A stretch of 64,000 nt of DNA from JACKCB01 sp964452775 (lineage in GTDB: Bacteria; Chloroflexota; Anaerolineae; Promineifilales; Promineifilaceae). This document shows positions 18,435 through 26,363 of this stretch, piece after piece. Below the pieces are notes generated by a model, which did not search any database, was not told where the DNA came from, and was given only the letters and a program-made list of their open reading frames with translations. Each line of letters starts with the position of its first letter. The stretch's first letter is position 1. The stretch is from NCBI GenBank assembly GCA_964452775.1, contig CAYVQP010000008.1, forward strand, positions 29,208 through 93,207, in the 5' to 3' direction. The position numbers and the translations under genes were made by a program.

Positions 18435-18471
18435 AGACTATTTCTCCTTTGTCACGTACTGTTTGGGCTGA

Positions 18472-18498
18472 TTAGCACTCAAGGGAATAGAGTGCCAG
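18472..18498 (-). promoter_or_regulatory. CIRCE operator (HrcA-binding site) of groESL
   Basis: TTAGCACTC, a 9-bp spacer and GAGTGCCAG match the CIRCE consensus TTAGCACTC-N9-GAGTGCTAA except for two bases. It overlaps the expected transcription start of groES. A separate half-site (GAGTGCCAG, 18563-18571) lies further upstream. Confidence 0.9.
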
Positions 18499-18508
18499 CT
18501 ACGTGAGA

Positions 18509-18536
18509 ATTGTAGCACAGATCCGGGTAGTGTCAA
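18509..18536 (-). promoter_or_regulatory. groESL promoter
   Basis: On the minus strand TTGACA (18531-18536), a 16-bp spacer and TACAAT (18509-18514) precede the CIRCE element. Both boxes are close to the sigma-70 consensus. Confidence 0.85.
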
Positions 18537-18577
18537 GCAAAAATTGGCAGTCGTTATGCTAGAGTGCCAGCCGGGAT

Positions 18578-19795
18578 TCAGGGAGAACCGACGTCCAGTT
18601 GCGCTTGCCGGCACAGCTCCACCCCCTCCAACGCGTTGGCCTCCTGGATAGAATCCGGCTCTACCGCCGCCAGCACATCGTTGAAGAGCGGCATCGCGTC
18701 CTCGCATTGGCTCTGATAGTAATATGCCAATCCGAGCATCGTGAAATAGGTGGCATTCGTCGGGGTTATCTCGTCGTACGCTTCTGTGGCCAGGGAGAGT
18801 TCCTCAATGGCGCTGTCGTACTTGAATTGCTTGAAGTAGGCGGCTCCCAGGTGGGCGTGTGCGCGAGTCATGTTGGGGTCCAGCGTTACCGCCTGATAGG
18901 CGTTCTCTTCCGCTTGCGGGTATTGGCCGAGGACAAAGTAGAAGTAGCCCAGGCCGTCAAAAGCGTCGGCTCTCGTCGGGTCAATTTCGATCACGTCCTG
19001 CAGGGTGAGGATCGCTTCCTGCCGGCGTTCGGTGAAAAAGTACAGATATGCCAGGTCAACGCGCATCTCCACCAGGTTGGGGTTGAAGTCCAGCGCCACC
19101 AGGTACTCGTTGATGGCATTGTCATATTGGCCGAGTTGTTCGAACACCGAGGCCATTGCCCGGCGCGTGATGGGGCTTTCAGGGGCCAATTCTACCGCCA
19201 GAGCCGCTTTCTCCTGCGCTTCTGCGATGCGATCCAGGCCCAGACGGGCGAGCGCCGTCGCCATGTGGGCAAAGGCCTCGGCGTTGTTGGGATTCAGCTC
19301 GACAGCCTCTTCGGCAGCGGCGATCGCTTCAGCATACTGCAACTCGGCGCTGGCCGGATCACCGGTCTCCGCCAGCCGGTCCGCATTGGCCACGTGCGCC
19401 ATAGCCACTGCGGCCCACACCTGATCATTGTCAACTGCCAGCACCTTGGCCTTCTCCGCCCATTCCAGGGCGAGTTCCGGGTCGCCGGTGACGGTCAGCA
19501 GGTTAATCAAGGGCATGTAATACGTGATCTTGTTGGGGTCCAGGACAATCGCCTGCTCATAAGCGGCAATCGCGTTTTCTAGTTCGCCGTCACGCTCATA
19601 AAGGGCGGCGCTGGTGGCGTGTTCTGCCGCGGAACGGGTAGGCTCCATGGTAGGCGTGGGGACGATCGCGTCGCGCACTTCCTCCGCGTTGCTGATCACA
19701 TAGACGCCCAACACCCCAACTGCGATCACAACCAGCACCAACAGGCAGGAGGGACCGCGTCGTGGATATTTTGGGCTTCGGCGCTGAATAATCAT
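18578..19795 (-). CDS. Membrane-anchored TPR-repeat protein
   Basis: The 405-residue protein has an N-terminal transmembrane segment (residues about 16-35, CLLVLVVIAVGVLGVYVIS), a TPT-containing linker and about nine tetratricopeptide repeats (for example LENAIAAYEQAIVLDPNKITYY and YDNAINEYLVALDFNPNLVEM). Such proteins act as docking scaffolds, here probably on the outer face of the membrane given the N-in signal-anchor pattern. It lies at the edge of the envelope gene cluster, downstream of a glycosyltransferase on the same strand. No enzymatic domain is visible and the partner is unknown. Confidence 0.85.
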   Translation of the reverse strand: MIIQRRSPKYPRRGPSCLLVLVVIAVGVLGVYVISNAEEVRDAIVPTPTMEPTRSAAEHATSAALYERDGELENAIAAYEQAIVLDPNKITYYMPLINLLTVTGDPELALEWAEKAKVLAVDNDQVWAAVAMAHVANADRLAETGDPASAELQYAEAIAAAEEAVELNPNNAEAFAHMATALARLGLDRIAEAQEKAALAVELAPESPITRRAMASVFEQLGQYDNAINEYLVALDFNPNLVEMRVDLAYLYFFTERRQEAILTLQDVIEIDPTRADAFDGLGYFYFVLGQYPQAEENAYQAVTLDPNMTRAHAHLGAAYFKQFKYDSAIEELSLATEAYDEITPTNATYFTMLGLAYYYQSQCEDAMPLFNDVLAAVEPDSIQEANALEGVELCRQAQLDVGSP

Positions 19796-19847
19796 CGGCT
19801 GACGTCGGATAAGATTGGCAGTGGCGTTGCCGGCGGCTGTACTCGTC

Positions 19848-19868
19848 CTATAGAGAACCCTCTATAGG
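19848..19868. repeat. Compact palindrome upstream of the TPR gene
   Basis: CCTATAGAG-AAC-CTCTATAGG is a perfect 9-bp inverted repeat with a 3-nt loop, lying 53 bp upstream of the TPR gene and 89 bp after the glycosyltransferase. It could be an operator or a hairpin between the two minus-strand genes; neither is proven. Confidence 0.5.
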
Positions 19869-19956
19869 GCGCGGAACCAAAATCCTAACACCGGCGATGA
19901 CGCCCCGCAAACACGCTCATTATCCCATAAGCAACGGCGCTTGCCGGCCCACACCC

Positions 19957-20913
19957 TCAGCCGCGACCGCGCCGCAGTCGCCAAAAGACGCCGGCCGGAT
20001 AGCCAATCATCTTCGCCACATCGCCGGCCAGACGGATGATGGGTATGAAGGCAAAGACGCGCATGCGCGGCCACAGCCGCCAGCCGGTCGTCTGGGGCCA
20101 GAGACGTTGGGCCGGTCGCAGGCAATAGACAAAGCCCCCGGCAAACAACCCCAACCAGCCCAGCCTTTTGCCGCCCCAGATCATGCGCAGCAGCAGCGGT
20201 AGAGCGACCAGGTATGTGCCATAACGGATCAGATGGCGCTTCCGCCACAAGTCCGCCTTTCCATCGCCGCGAGCATACAGATAGTACTGGCGGAAGAAGG
20301 AGCGCAGGCTGCCTCGGGGCCGGAAGTGCGCCACCGCTCGCGGCGCAAAGGCAAAAGCGCCGTACTGCTCGCGCAGCGCCAGGTCAAACACCAGGTCCTC
20401 GCTGTAATCGAGCCACTCCGGATAGCCGCCCACCGCTTCCCAGGCGCTCTTCAAGAATGCGACCGACCGGCTGGAGGGCAGAAATTTCCCCGGCTCGATG
20501 TCGCTCAGTTCCGGCAACACCGTCGCCCCCATGACTACCTCAAAGTCGGTATAGGGGTCCGGCTCAAACCAGCCGCTGACCACCTTCGCCCGGCCCTGGC
20601 GTATCGGCTCCGTAATCGCGGCCAACCAGAGCGGGCTGAGCATCACGCCGGCATCTGTGGAGGCGATTACCGGGCCGACGGCAGCGGCAATGGCCCGATT
20701 GCGTCCGGCGCTGATGTTGCTGCCGGGGGCCTCGACAAGCTTGATCGGCAGCCATCGCGTGAACTCCCGCACCACCGCCAACGTGCCGTCCGTGGAGCCG
20801 CCATCGCAAATCACCACCTCATTCGGCGGCAGAGTCTGGTGGTAGAGCGAGTCCAACAGCGTTTGAATCGCTGCTTCCTCGTTCTTCACAGTGACGATTA
20901 CCGATACGTTCAT
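19957..20913 (-). CDS. Family 2 glycosyltransferase
   Basis: The 318-residue protein begins with the GT2 nucleotide-sugar fold (VSVIVTVKNEEAAIQTLLDSL), followed by ICDGGSTDGT for the first acidic motif and IASTDAGVML (residues about 86-95) for the DXD-like site. A hydrophobic segment near LVALPLLLRMIWGGKRLGWLG in the C-terminal third suggests membrane association. It transfers a sugar to an unknown acceptor, probably at the cytoplasmic membrane. It is divergent from the flippase-like gene that starts 61 bp away, and the two probably belong to one envelope pathway. Confidence 0.88.
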   Translation of the reverse strand: MNVSVIVTVKNEEAAIQTLLDSLYHQTLPPNEVVICDGGSTDGTLAVVREFTRWLPIKLVEAPGSNISAGRNRAIAAAVGPVIASTDAGVMLSPLWLAAITEPIRQGRAKVVSGWFEPDPYTDFEVVMGATVLPELSDIEPGKFLPSSRSVAFLKSAWEAVGGYPEWLDYSEDLVFDLALREQYGAFAFAPRAVAHFRPRGSLRSFFRQYYLYARGDGKADLWRKRHLIRYGTYLVALPLLLRMIWGGKRLGWLGLFAGGFVYCLRPAQRLWPQTTGWRLWPRMRVFAFIPIIRLAGDVAKMIGYPAGVFWRLRRGRG

Positions 20914-20939
20914 ACGTCCTTGCCGGCGGCCTGCCGTCG

Positions 20940-20967
20940 TTGTGACCGAAAACCATTATGCTATAAT
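20940..20967 (+). promoter_or_regulatory. Promoter of the flippase-like gene, leaderless arrangement
   Basis: TTGTGA (20940-20945), a 16-bp spacer and a consensus TATAAT (20962-20967) precede the GTG start at 20975. Seven bases separate the -10 box from the start codon, which would give a leaderless mRNA. Confidence 0.7.
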
Positions 20968-20974
20968 CCCGCGC

Positions 20975-21796
20975 GTGGGCAAAAAGAAGCTACAAGGCAT
21001 CATCCAGGTCATCATCAGCCTGGGATTGCTGGTTCTGCTGATCTATCAGGTCGGGCCGGCGGCGATTCTGNNNNNNNNNNNNNNNNNNNNNNNNNNNNNN
21101 NNNNNNNNNNNNNNNNNNNNNNNNNNNNNNNNNNNNNNNNNNNNNNNNNNNNNNNNNNNNNNNNNNNNNNGGCTGACCGGCCTGCTGGGCTCGTCGCTGA
21201 TTGCCCTTCTGGCTCTGAGCTGGAACGCGCTGGCCGGCCCGGATTCCCTGGAGGTCCCAACTCCACTGTTGGTGCTGACCTTGCTGGTGAGCATCGGCAT
21301 TATGGCCGGCTTCGCGGTCTTGCGTTGGGCGCAACCTCTGGATTGGATGGCCCGCCGCCTTCCGTTCACTCGCCCGCTTACGACCAATCAGAAGGTAGTG
21401 CGCCTGGCCGATACCGTCCGGCGCTATCCCATGTCGGAGTTGTGGCGCGCCCTGCTGATCAGCATTCCCTTTACCATCAGCCTCATCTTTGTGCAGTACG
21501 CCGTCGCGCGGGCGCTCAACGTTGAGGCCGGCATGTACCTGTTCGCCTTGTTTGTACCCATCATCGCCCTGGTTAATCTGCTGCCGATTGCGTTTAACGG
21601 GCTGGGCACCCGCGAGGGTGTATACCTCTTGCTGTTCGTACCCGCCGGCATCCCCAGCGAACAGGCCATCGCCATGTCATTGGCCTATTATGGATTGCGC
21701 CTCATCGCCGGCTTGCTGGGCGGGGCCATGCTGGCTTTGCGCAGCTTGAGCAATGTGGCCCACGCCGCTGAAGTCCCGGGGAGTCCCCGCACATGA
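20975..21796 (+). CDS. Flippase-like integral membrane protein (LPG synthase TM / YbhN family), broken by a gap
   Basis: The protein is strongly hydrophobic, with segments such as IIQVIISLGLLVLLIYQVG, LIALLALSWNALAG and LLVLTLLVSIGIMAGF. The GTREGVYLLLF and conserved LLPIAFNGLG segments are typical of the lysylphosphatidylglycerol-synthase transmembrane (UPF0104) family, whose members include lipid-transfer and flippase-like proteins. GTG at 20975 is chosen because an upstream frame extension (to 20891) reads through the promoter. A gap of 100 N removes part of the N-terminal region, so length (273 codons with unknowns) is not reliable; the family is usually above 300. It is probably involved in handling a lipid-linked glycan made by neighbouring enzymes. 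Confidence 0.8.
   Translation: MGKKKLQGIIQVIISLGLLVLLIYQVGPAAILXXXXXXXXXXXXXXXXXXXXXXXXXXXXXXXXXXLTGLLGSSLIALLALSWNALAGPDSLEVPTPLLVLTLLVSIGIMAGFAVLRWAQPLDWMARRLPFTRPLTTNQKVVRLADTVRRYPMSELWRALLISIPFTISLIFVQYAVARALNVEAGMYLFALFVPIIALVNLLPIAFNGLGTREGVYLLLFVPAGIPSEQAIAMSLAYYGLRLIAGLLGGAMLALRSLSNVAHAAEVPGSPRT
21071..21170. other. Assembly gap (100 N) inside the flippase-like gene
   Basis: Exactly 100 N; the number of missing transmembrane residues is unknown. Confidence 0.95.
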
Positions 21797-21842
21797 TCCC
21801 CGCGCGGCGGATAACGCCGCGCGACCCTGGTGAAACTATCTG

Positions 21843-23504
21843 ATGACACAACGGAAAGTGGCTGTATTCGGCCTGGACGGGGTCACCTTTGATTTGCTGC
21901 AGCCCTGGCTGGACGAGGGCCGGCTGCCCAATCTGGCTCACCTGCTGGCCCGCGGCGCTTCCGGCCCCTTGCGCTCAACCATTCCACCCGTTTCCGCCTC
22001 CGCCTGGGCTTCGTTTGCCACCGGCTCCCAGCCGGGGCAGCACGGGTTGATTGATTTTACCTACCCGGCCCCTGGTTCGTATAGTATTCAGATCACCAAC
22101 GGCAATACCCGCGCCGTGCCGGCGCTGTGGGAGATCGCGGGCGCAGCCGGCCTGCAGGTGGGCGTGGTCAGTATGCCCATGACCTATCCGCCCCGGCCAA
22201 TCAACGGCTTCATGCTCTGCTCCTTCCTCACCCCCAGCGCCGACAGCCAGTACACCTATCCGCCGGAGCTGCGGGATGAGTTGACCACCGCCTGCGGCCC
22301 ATTTCCGCTGCATATGTCCGAAAAGGGGCGCGGCTCCAATCCGGCGCGCTTTGTGCAATCCGTGAAAGAGATGGAGATCGCCCGCAGCCGCGCTGTCTGC
22401 CACCTGATGGAGAGCCGGCCCTGGGACCTGTTTATTTACGTCATTGAGACGACGGACAACCTGCAACACGAGGTGTGGCACATCCTCGATAAGACGCACC
22501 CGCGCCACGACCAGGCTGAGGCGGCGGCAACCATGCCGGCCATCCATGACTATTACCAGGCGGTGGATCAAGCCCTGGGCGAGATGCTGGCCCGCGTGCC
22601 GGAAGACGCGCTGGTGGTGATATTGTCGGATCACGGCTTTGGCCCCTTTCACAAGTTCTTCCACATCAACAACTGGCTGGCGGCGCACGGCTGGCTTCAG
22701 TTTAAGCGCTCGCCCGGCAGCCGGCTCAAGCGGACGGCCTTCCGGCTCGGCGTTACGCCCATTAACGCCCTGAAATGGGTCAACCGGCTGGGTCTGGGCG
22801 GACTGCGCAAAAACGTCAAGCGCGGACGCGGGGGCGGCATGTTGCGCCGGTGGTTCCTCTCCTTCCACGATGTGGATTGGGCGCGCACGAAAGCCTTTTC
22901 GGTGGGCAACTTCGGCCAGATTTATCTGAACGTCGCCGGCGAGCGACCCGCGGGCTGCGTCGCGCCGGGGGATTACGACGCATTACGGGATGAGATCGCC
23001 GCCGCCGCCCTGGGTTACCGCGACCCCGAGGATGGCTCGCAGGTGGTGCAGCAGGTGTACCGGCGCGAAGAGATCTTTCACGGCATCAGCGAGTCGCGGC
23101 TACCCGACCTGGTATTGCACACCGACCGCGCCAGGTATGTCTCCTTCGGCCATGCGGACTTCGGCTCCAGCCGGATCATCGAGCCCAGCATCGGCCAGAC
23201 GGGGCACCATCACATGGTGGGCGTAATGGCGCTTGCCGGGCCGGGCGTGCAGGCGGGAGTAAGGTTGCCGGAAGCCAGCATCCTCGATCTGGCGCCCACG
23301 ATCCTGCATTACCTGCGCCTGCCGGCGCCGGCCTACATGGACGGGCAGGTGTTGGCCGGGGCGTTTACGCCCGAGTTCAACCGCGATAACCCCGTGCTGG
23401 CTTCCACGACTGCGTTCGACGGGTTGCGCGAAGCCGGGAGCTACAACCCTGATGAAGAGGCGGCGATCATGGACAAGCTGCGCGATATGGGCTACGTCGC
23501 CTGA
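21843..23504 (+). CDS. Alkaline-phosphatase-superfamily phosphodiesterase/phosphatase, copy 1
   Basis: The 553-residue protein belongs to the type I phosphodiesterase / nucleotide pyrophosphatase group. It shows the first metal Asp in FGLDGVTFD, the nucleophile region PPVSASAWASFATG with PGQHGL, the second metal site LSDHGFGPFHKFFHINNWL and a late GHHHMVGVMALAG histidine segment. No signal peptide is visible, so it is probably cytoplasmic. A homologue of 539 residues lies at 27529-29148 with glycosyltransferases between and around them. Such enzymes may cleave nucleotide-sugar or lipid-linked phosphate; the substrate is unknown. Confidence 0.85.
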   Translation: MTQRKVAVFGLDGVTFDLLQPWLDEGRLPNLAHLLARGASGPLRSTIPPVSASAWASFATGSQPGQHGLIDFTYPAPGSYSIQITNGNTRAVPALWEIAGAAGLQVGVVSMPMTYPPRPINGFMLCSFLTPSADSQYTYPPELRDELTTACGPFPLHMSEKGRGSNPARFVQSVKEMEIARSRAVCHLMESRPWDLFIYVIETTDNLQHEVWHILDKTHPRHDQAEAAATMPAIHDYYQAVDQALGEMLARVPEDALVVILSDHGFGPFHKFFHINNWLAAHGWLQFKRSPGSRLKRTAFRLGVTPINALKWVNRLGLGGLRKNVKRGRGGGMLRRWFLSFHDVDWARTKAFSVGNFGQIYLNVAGERPAGCVAPGDYDALRDEIAAAALGYRDPEDGSQVVQQVYRREEIFHGISESRLPDLVLHTDRARYVSFGHADFGSSRIIEPSIGQTGHHHMVGVMALAGPGVQAGVRLPEASILDLAPTILHYLRLPAPAYMDGQVLAGAFTPEFNRDNPVLASTTAFDGLREAGSYNPDEEAAIMDKLRDMGYVA

Positions 23505-24631
23505 AAGTCCTTCGGCATCAGCGAAAGCTGTTCCCCCGCCAGAGTGAGATAACTGCCGAAGAGGTCGGCTGTCAGACAGGAATGAACCGGCAGCACCAGC
23601 AGCAAGTCGCCGAGTTGTAACTGCTCCCAATAGCGAGCGGGCATGCGCAACACGCCGTGCTCCTGGGAGATAGAGACCACCGGCGCATCCGTCACCGCCG
23701 GGCCGAATCTGCCGTCTCGCAGCAAGGCAGCATATCCGAAAATCGCTTCACCATCCACTTCCAAGCGCTCCTTGGACAGGTGCACCGCTCCGCCGTGCAC
23801 GACGACCTCTCCTCGCTCCGGGTAGATGGCGATTACCGGACAGGCGACGGCAACCGCGATCTCCTCTGCCCGGCAAGCGCCGATCTGTACCTGCATCAGA
23901 TCGTAGAAGGCGAAGTTGCCGGGGCGTAACTCGCTCACGCCGGGGAAGGCATTGACCACACTGGCGGCGGGCGTATCGCCAATAGAGATGTCGCATGGAT
24001 CAATGCCATGTTCGCGCAAATAGGTCTGCACCCCCAGCACACGCGCCAGGCTCAGCTCATGCAAGGCGACTACCTCCTCCCGGGAACGCGCCCGGTAGGT
24101 GGCCCCATCGTGGCAGAGCAGGCCGGCGAAGCGGCAATGCGGCGCCTCCGCGATTTGCCGGGCTAACTGCAGGACGCGCTCCGGCTGATCGGTCGGGATG
24201 CCCGTCCGGCCATAGCCGGCGTCCAACTCAATCCACAACGAGATATCGCCGGTCAGCCGGCCCGCCAGCGCCGTTACTGCCGCCGGCGATTCCACCAGCA
24301 GATGCAGCCGGCTGCGCGCCGCCAGCCGGTTGACCAGCTCGATCTCGCCGGGATTGAGCGGGATGGCCACGGTCACATCCTGCCAGCCATGGGCGATGAA
24401 GTATGCCGCCATGGTTAATGACGAGACGGTGATGGCGCGGACCCCGGCCTGGCGGAAAAGCTCGCCAACTTGCGCGGATTGGTGCGTCTTGAAGTGCGGG
24501 CGCAGGGGGATGCCGGCCTGCCGCGCTTTCTCCACCATGCGGGTGATGTTGTGCTGTAGCTGTTGCTCGGAAAGTACCAGGGTAGGCCGGCAGATACCCA
24601 GCCCCTTGAGTTGTTCAGAAGTTGATTTCAC
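23492..24631 (-). CDS. D-threonine aldolase / D-serine dehydratase-like PLP enzyme
   Basis: The 379-residue protein resembles fold-III PLP enzymes of the alanine racemase N-terminal group. It has the PLP-lysine region RPHFKTHQSA near residue 40-50, LWIELDAGYGRTGI, and GDTPAAS for phosphate binding, with the C-terminal GGAVHLSKE segment of D-threonine-aldolase-like enzymes. The start is GTG at 24631 preceded by AAGGGGA; a longer frame from 24793 overlaps the phasin promoter and is rejected. It overlaps the end of the convergent phosphodiesterase gene by 13 bp. It probably acts on a D-amino acid, but which one is not evident. Confidence 0.85.
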   Translation of the reverse strand: MKSTSEQLKGLGICRPTLVLSEQQLQHNITRMVEKARQAGIPLRPHFKTHQSAQVGELFRQAGVRAITVSSLTMAAYFIAHGWQDVTVAIPLNPGEIELVNRLAARSRLHLLVESPAAVTALAGRLTGDISLWIELDAGYGRTGIPTDQPERVLQLARQIAEAPHCRFAGLLCHDGATYRARSREEVVALHELSLARVLGVQTYLREHGIDPCDISIGDTPAASVVNAFPGVSELRPGNFAFYDLMQVQIGACRAEEIAVAVACPVIAIYPERGEVVVHGGAVHLSKERLEVDGEAIFGYAALLRDGRFGPAVTDAPVVSISQEHGVLRMPARYWEQLQLGDLLLVLPVHSCLTADLFGSYLTLAGEQLSLMPKDFQAT

Positions 24632-24775
24632 GCGAATTCCCCTTGCCGCTGACCGGCGTTCAATATTGACGGGTGGATTGTAGCGCCGGTGGATGCCGGT
24701 TGGCGACTCTTGCCGGCGAAAGGCGGGCCATGACGATGCGGAGCCGTATCTAACGAAATGTTTATGCACGCCCGC

Positions 24776-24804
24776 TTGACATCCATGACGCAACGCGTTA
24801 GAAT
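24776..24804 (+). promoter_or_regulatory. Strong sigma-70-type promoter of the phasin-like gene
   Basis: TTGACA (24776-24781), a 17-bp spacer and TAGAAT (24799-24804) give an almost consensus promoter. It is overlapped by the first of two repeated operators. A leader of about 75 nt follows before the start codon. Confidence 0.85.
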
Positions 24805-24831
24805 GTGATCAATTGATGACGCGATGCGTTA
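24786..24831. promoter_or_regulatory. Tandem operators TGACGC-N3-GCGTTA
   Basis: TGACGCAACGCGTTA (24786-24800) covers the spacer and the first bases of the -10 box. TGACGCGATGCGTTA (24817-24831) lies 31 bp downstream, about three helical turns, past the transcription start. Both are palindromic in their outer halves. The layout is that of repression by a dimeric regulator binding two sites; the regulator is not in the window. Confidence 0.65.
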
Positions 24832-24887
24832 AATGATATTCGATAAACAAGACTCCCTTCGCTGGAGTTTATTTAAGGAGAATGAAA

Positions 24888-25271
24888 ATGACCGAGACAG
24901 TTGTGGTTGAGACAGAAGTTGTGGAAGAGAAGGCCGTTTTCCCGGTAATTGAGTTTGCTCACAAGACCTTCCAGGCCGGCCTGGGCGTGATCGCCCTGAC
25001 CCAGGAAGAGATCGAGCACCTGTTTGGGCGCTTTGTCGAGCGCGGTGAAGTGGCCGAGAAAGAGGGCCGCAAGATGCTCAACGAGATGATGGAGCATCGC
25101 CGGAAGCAGGCTGAGGAGACGGTCGCCGGCGCGCAGGACGAATTGGAGACCAGCATCGAGCGCGTTCTGCGCCGCATGAACGTCCCCACCAAGGCGGACA
25201 TCACCAACCTGAACAAGAAAGTGACCGTCCTGACCAAGAAAGTGGACGACTTGCTGAAGGAAACCGCCTAA
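24888..25271 (+). CDS. Phasin-family (PhaF/PhaI-like) small helical protein
   Basis: The 127-residue protein is acidic at the N-terminus, then forms a long amphipathic helix region (FAHKTFQAGLGVIALTQEE through ERVLRRMNVPTKADITNL) ending with a coiled-coil-like repeat (LNKKVTVLTKKVDDLLKE). This matches the PhaF/PhaI phasin domain found on polyhydroxyalkanoate granules and in related proteins of unknown role. Start at ATG 24888 with AAGGAG seven bases before it; an ATG six bases earlier is too close to the ribosome site. It has a strong regulated promoter and its own terminator, so it is a monocistronic, probably highly expressed unit. No PHA synthase is visible in the window. Confidence 0.75.
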   Translation: MTETVVVETEVVEEKAVFPVIEFAHKTFQAGLGVIALTQEEIEHLFGRFVERGEVAEKEGRKMLNEMMEHRRKQAEETVAGAQDELETSIERVLRRMNVPTKADITNLNKKVTVLTKKVDDLLKETA

Positions 25272-25298
25272 GCCAGCCAGTCTACAAGTCAGTCAAAG

Positions 25299-25331
25299 AG
25301 GGAGAGGCCGACATCGGCCTCTCCCTTTTTT
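25299..25331 (+). terminator. Rho-independent terminator after the phasin-like gene
   Basis: AGGGAGAGGCCGA and TCGGCCTCTCCCT form a perfect 13-bp stem followed by a run of T residues. This is the clearest classical terminator in the window. Confidence 0.95.
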
Positions 25332-25354
25332 AGATCCCTTCCAAACAATTGCAT

Positions 25355-25377
25355 ATAATATCATCACGTGATATTAT
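25355..25377. promoter_or_regulatory. Palindromic operator overlapping the higBA -10 box
   Basis: ATAATATCA-TCACG-TGATATTAT is a perfect 9-bp inverted repeat. It covers a TATAAT box (25354-25359) just before higB. Autorepression by HigA at such a site is the norm for this family. Confidence 0.7.
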
Positions 25378-25383
25378 CGCATC

Positions 25384-25668
25384 GTGATAGAGTCGTTCGC
25401 GTCTAAAGAGACTGAGCGGATATTCAGGGGTTGGGTCTCCAGAAAGCTACCTCATGAAATCCAGAAAACAGCACGGCGCAAGTTGCTCTATTTGAACGAT
25501 GCGGAGGATTTGCGCGATCTGCTTGCGCCACCTGGCAACAGGCTTGAGAAGTTGCGGGGTGCCCGTGAGGGACAGTACAGTATTCGAATTAACGATCAAT
25601 GGCGCATTTGCTTCCGCTGGCAAGGGGGCGGTGCGCTCGATGTGGAGATTGTAGATTATCATTCTTGA
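25384..25668 (+). CDS. higB: HigB toxin (RelE/ParE superfamily mRNA interferase)
   Basis: HigB cleaves ribosome-bound mRNA unless held by HigA. The 94-residue protein is typical in length and sequence: the LRDLLAPPGNRLEKL segment, REGQYSIRINDQWRICFRW and the closing VEIVDYH. The start is GTG at 25384, just after the operator; no ribosome site is evident, which fits a -10 box 24 bases upstream and a short leader. The antitoxin gene follows after 13 bp, giving the toxin-first order of the HigBA group. Confidence 0.92.
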   Translation: MIESFASKETERIFRGWVSRKLPHEIQKTARRKLLYLNDAEDLRDLLAPPGNRLEKLRGAREGQYSIRINDQWRICFRWQGGGALDVEIVDYHS

Positions 25669-25681
25669 GAGGCTCTTTGCG

Positions 25682-25978
25682 ATGGAAGAAAGACTCCCTC
25701 CAATCCATCCCGGCGAAGTATTGGCCGAAGACTTCATGGAACCCCTGGGTCTGAGCCAGTATCGGGTGGCAAAGGATATCGGCGTGCCGGCTTTGCGCAT
25801 CAGCCAGATTGTGAACGGCAAGCGTTCAATTACCGCTGATACAGCCATGCGGTTAGCACGCTATTTCGGCACCAGTCCAGACGTCTGGCTGCGTTTGCAG
25901 GCGAGGTTTGACCTGGAGACAGTTCAGATCGCATATGGCGATCGCATAGAGCGAGAAGTCAAGGTGTACCAATCCTGA
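25682..25978 (+). CDS. higA: HigA antitoxin (XRE-family helix-turn-helix)
   Basis: HigA neutralises HigB and represses the operon. The 98-residue protein starts with PPIHPGEVLAEDFMEPLGLS and contains the HTH with LSQYRVAKDIGVPALRISQIVNGKRSITADTA in residues about 23-55, followed by a helix ending FDLETVQ that is typical of the VapI/HigA group. It is downstream of the toxin and probably translated from the same mRNA. Confidence 0.92.
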   Translation: MEERLPPIHPGEVLAEDFMEPLGLSQYRVAKDIGVPALRISQIVNGKRSITADTAMRLARYFGTSPDVWLRLQARFDLETVQIAYGDRIEREVKVYQS

Positions 25979-26066
25979 AGCAACCAGCCTTCGTGTTATA
26001 ACTCCAATTGCAGGACCAATAGCATCTTAGAATACCGAGTGTCTTGTTGTTGGTCTGGAAGATTAG

Positions 26067-26252
26067 GAGCGTATTCAGCGCGACGAGGTACAAACGCAAC
26101 TGAACCATTGGGAAAGCTGGCTGACGGCAAGCGCGGAGCTGGCCGCAAGAATCCTGGCGGAGTCGCTCTATTGTGAGCTGTGGACCGTGGACAAACGGCT
26201 GGTAAACGCGGTCGCACAACCGTGGGTAAGGCTGGTGGAGGAGAGGGAGTAG
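26067..26252 (+). pseudogene. Remnant of a PIN-domain (VapC-like) toxin gene
   Basis: A 61-codon frame opens directly after a stop and ends at 26252. Its last part reads LAESLYCELWTVDKRL followed by VNAVAQPWVRLVEE, which is the C-terminal end of VapC PIN domains (typically LG-x-LWT-x-D-x-RL and PWV). The N-terminal domain and the first catalytic Asp are absent and no antitoxin is visible, so it is a decayed copy. It lies directly behind higBA. The rest of 25979-26363 has no supported gene. Confidence 0.55.
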
Positions 26253-26326
26253 CGCAGCGAGCCTGTCATTACTCAGCGACAAGGGGGAATCGGAGCAGCG
26301 CCGGAGGGCAATGGTAGCACCCCATA

Positions 26327-26355
26327 TTGGTGACCAGTGTGGGGCGTGATAGAAT
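26327..26355 (+). promoter_or_regulatory. Candidate promoter of the glycosyltransferase gene, leaderless arrangement
   Basis: TTGGTG (26327-26332), 17 bp, then TAGAAT (26350-26355), with the ATG eight bases after the -10 box. The -35 box matches only three of six bases. Confidence 0.4.
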
Positions 26356-26363
26356 CGCCGGCT

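Noticed and set aside
26331..26363. Upstream start of the second glycosyltransferase at 26337
   Set aside because: It would place codons in the promoter region; ATG 26364 fits the -10 box and the protein family.
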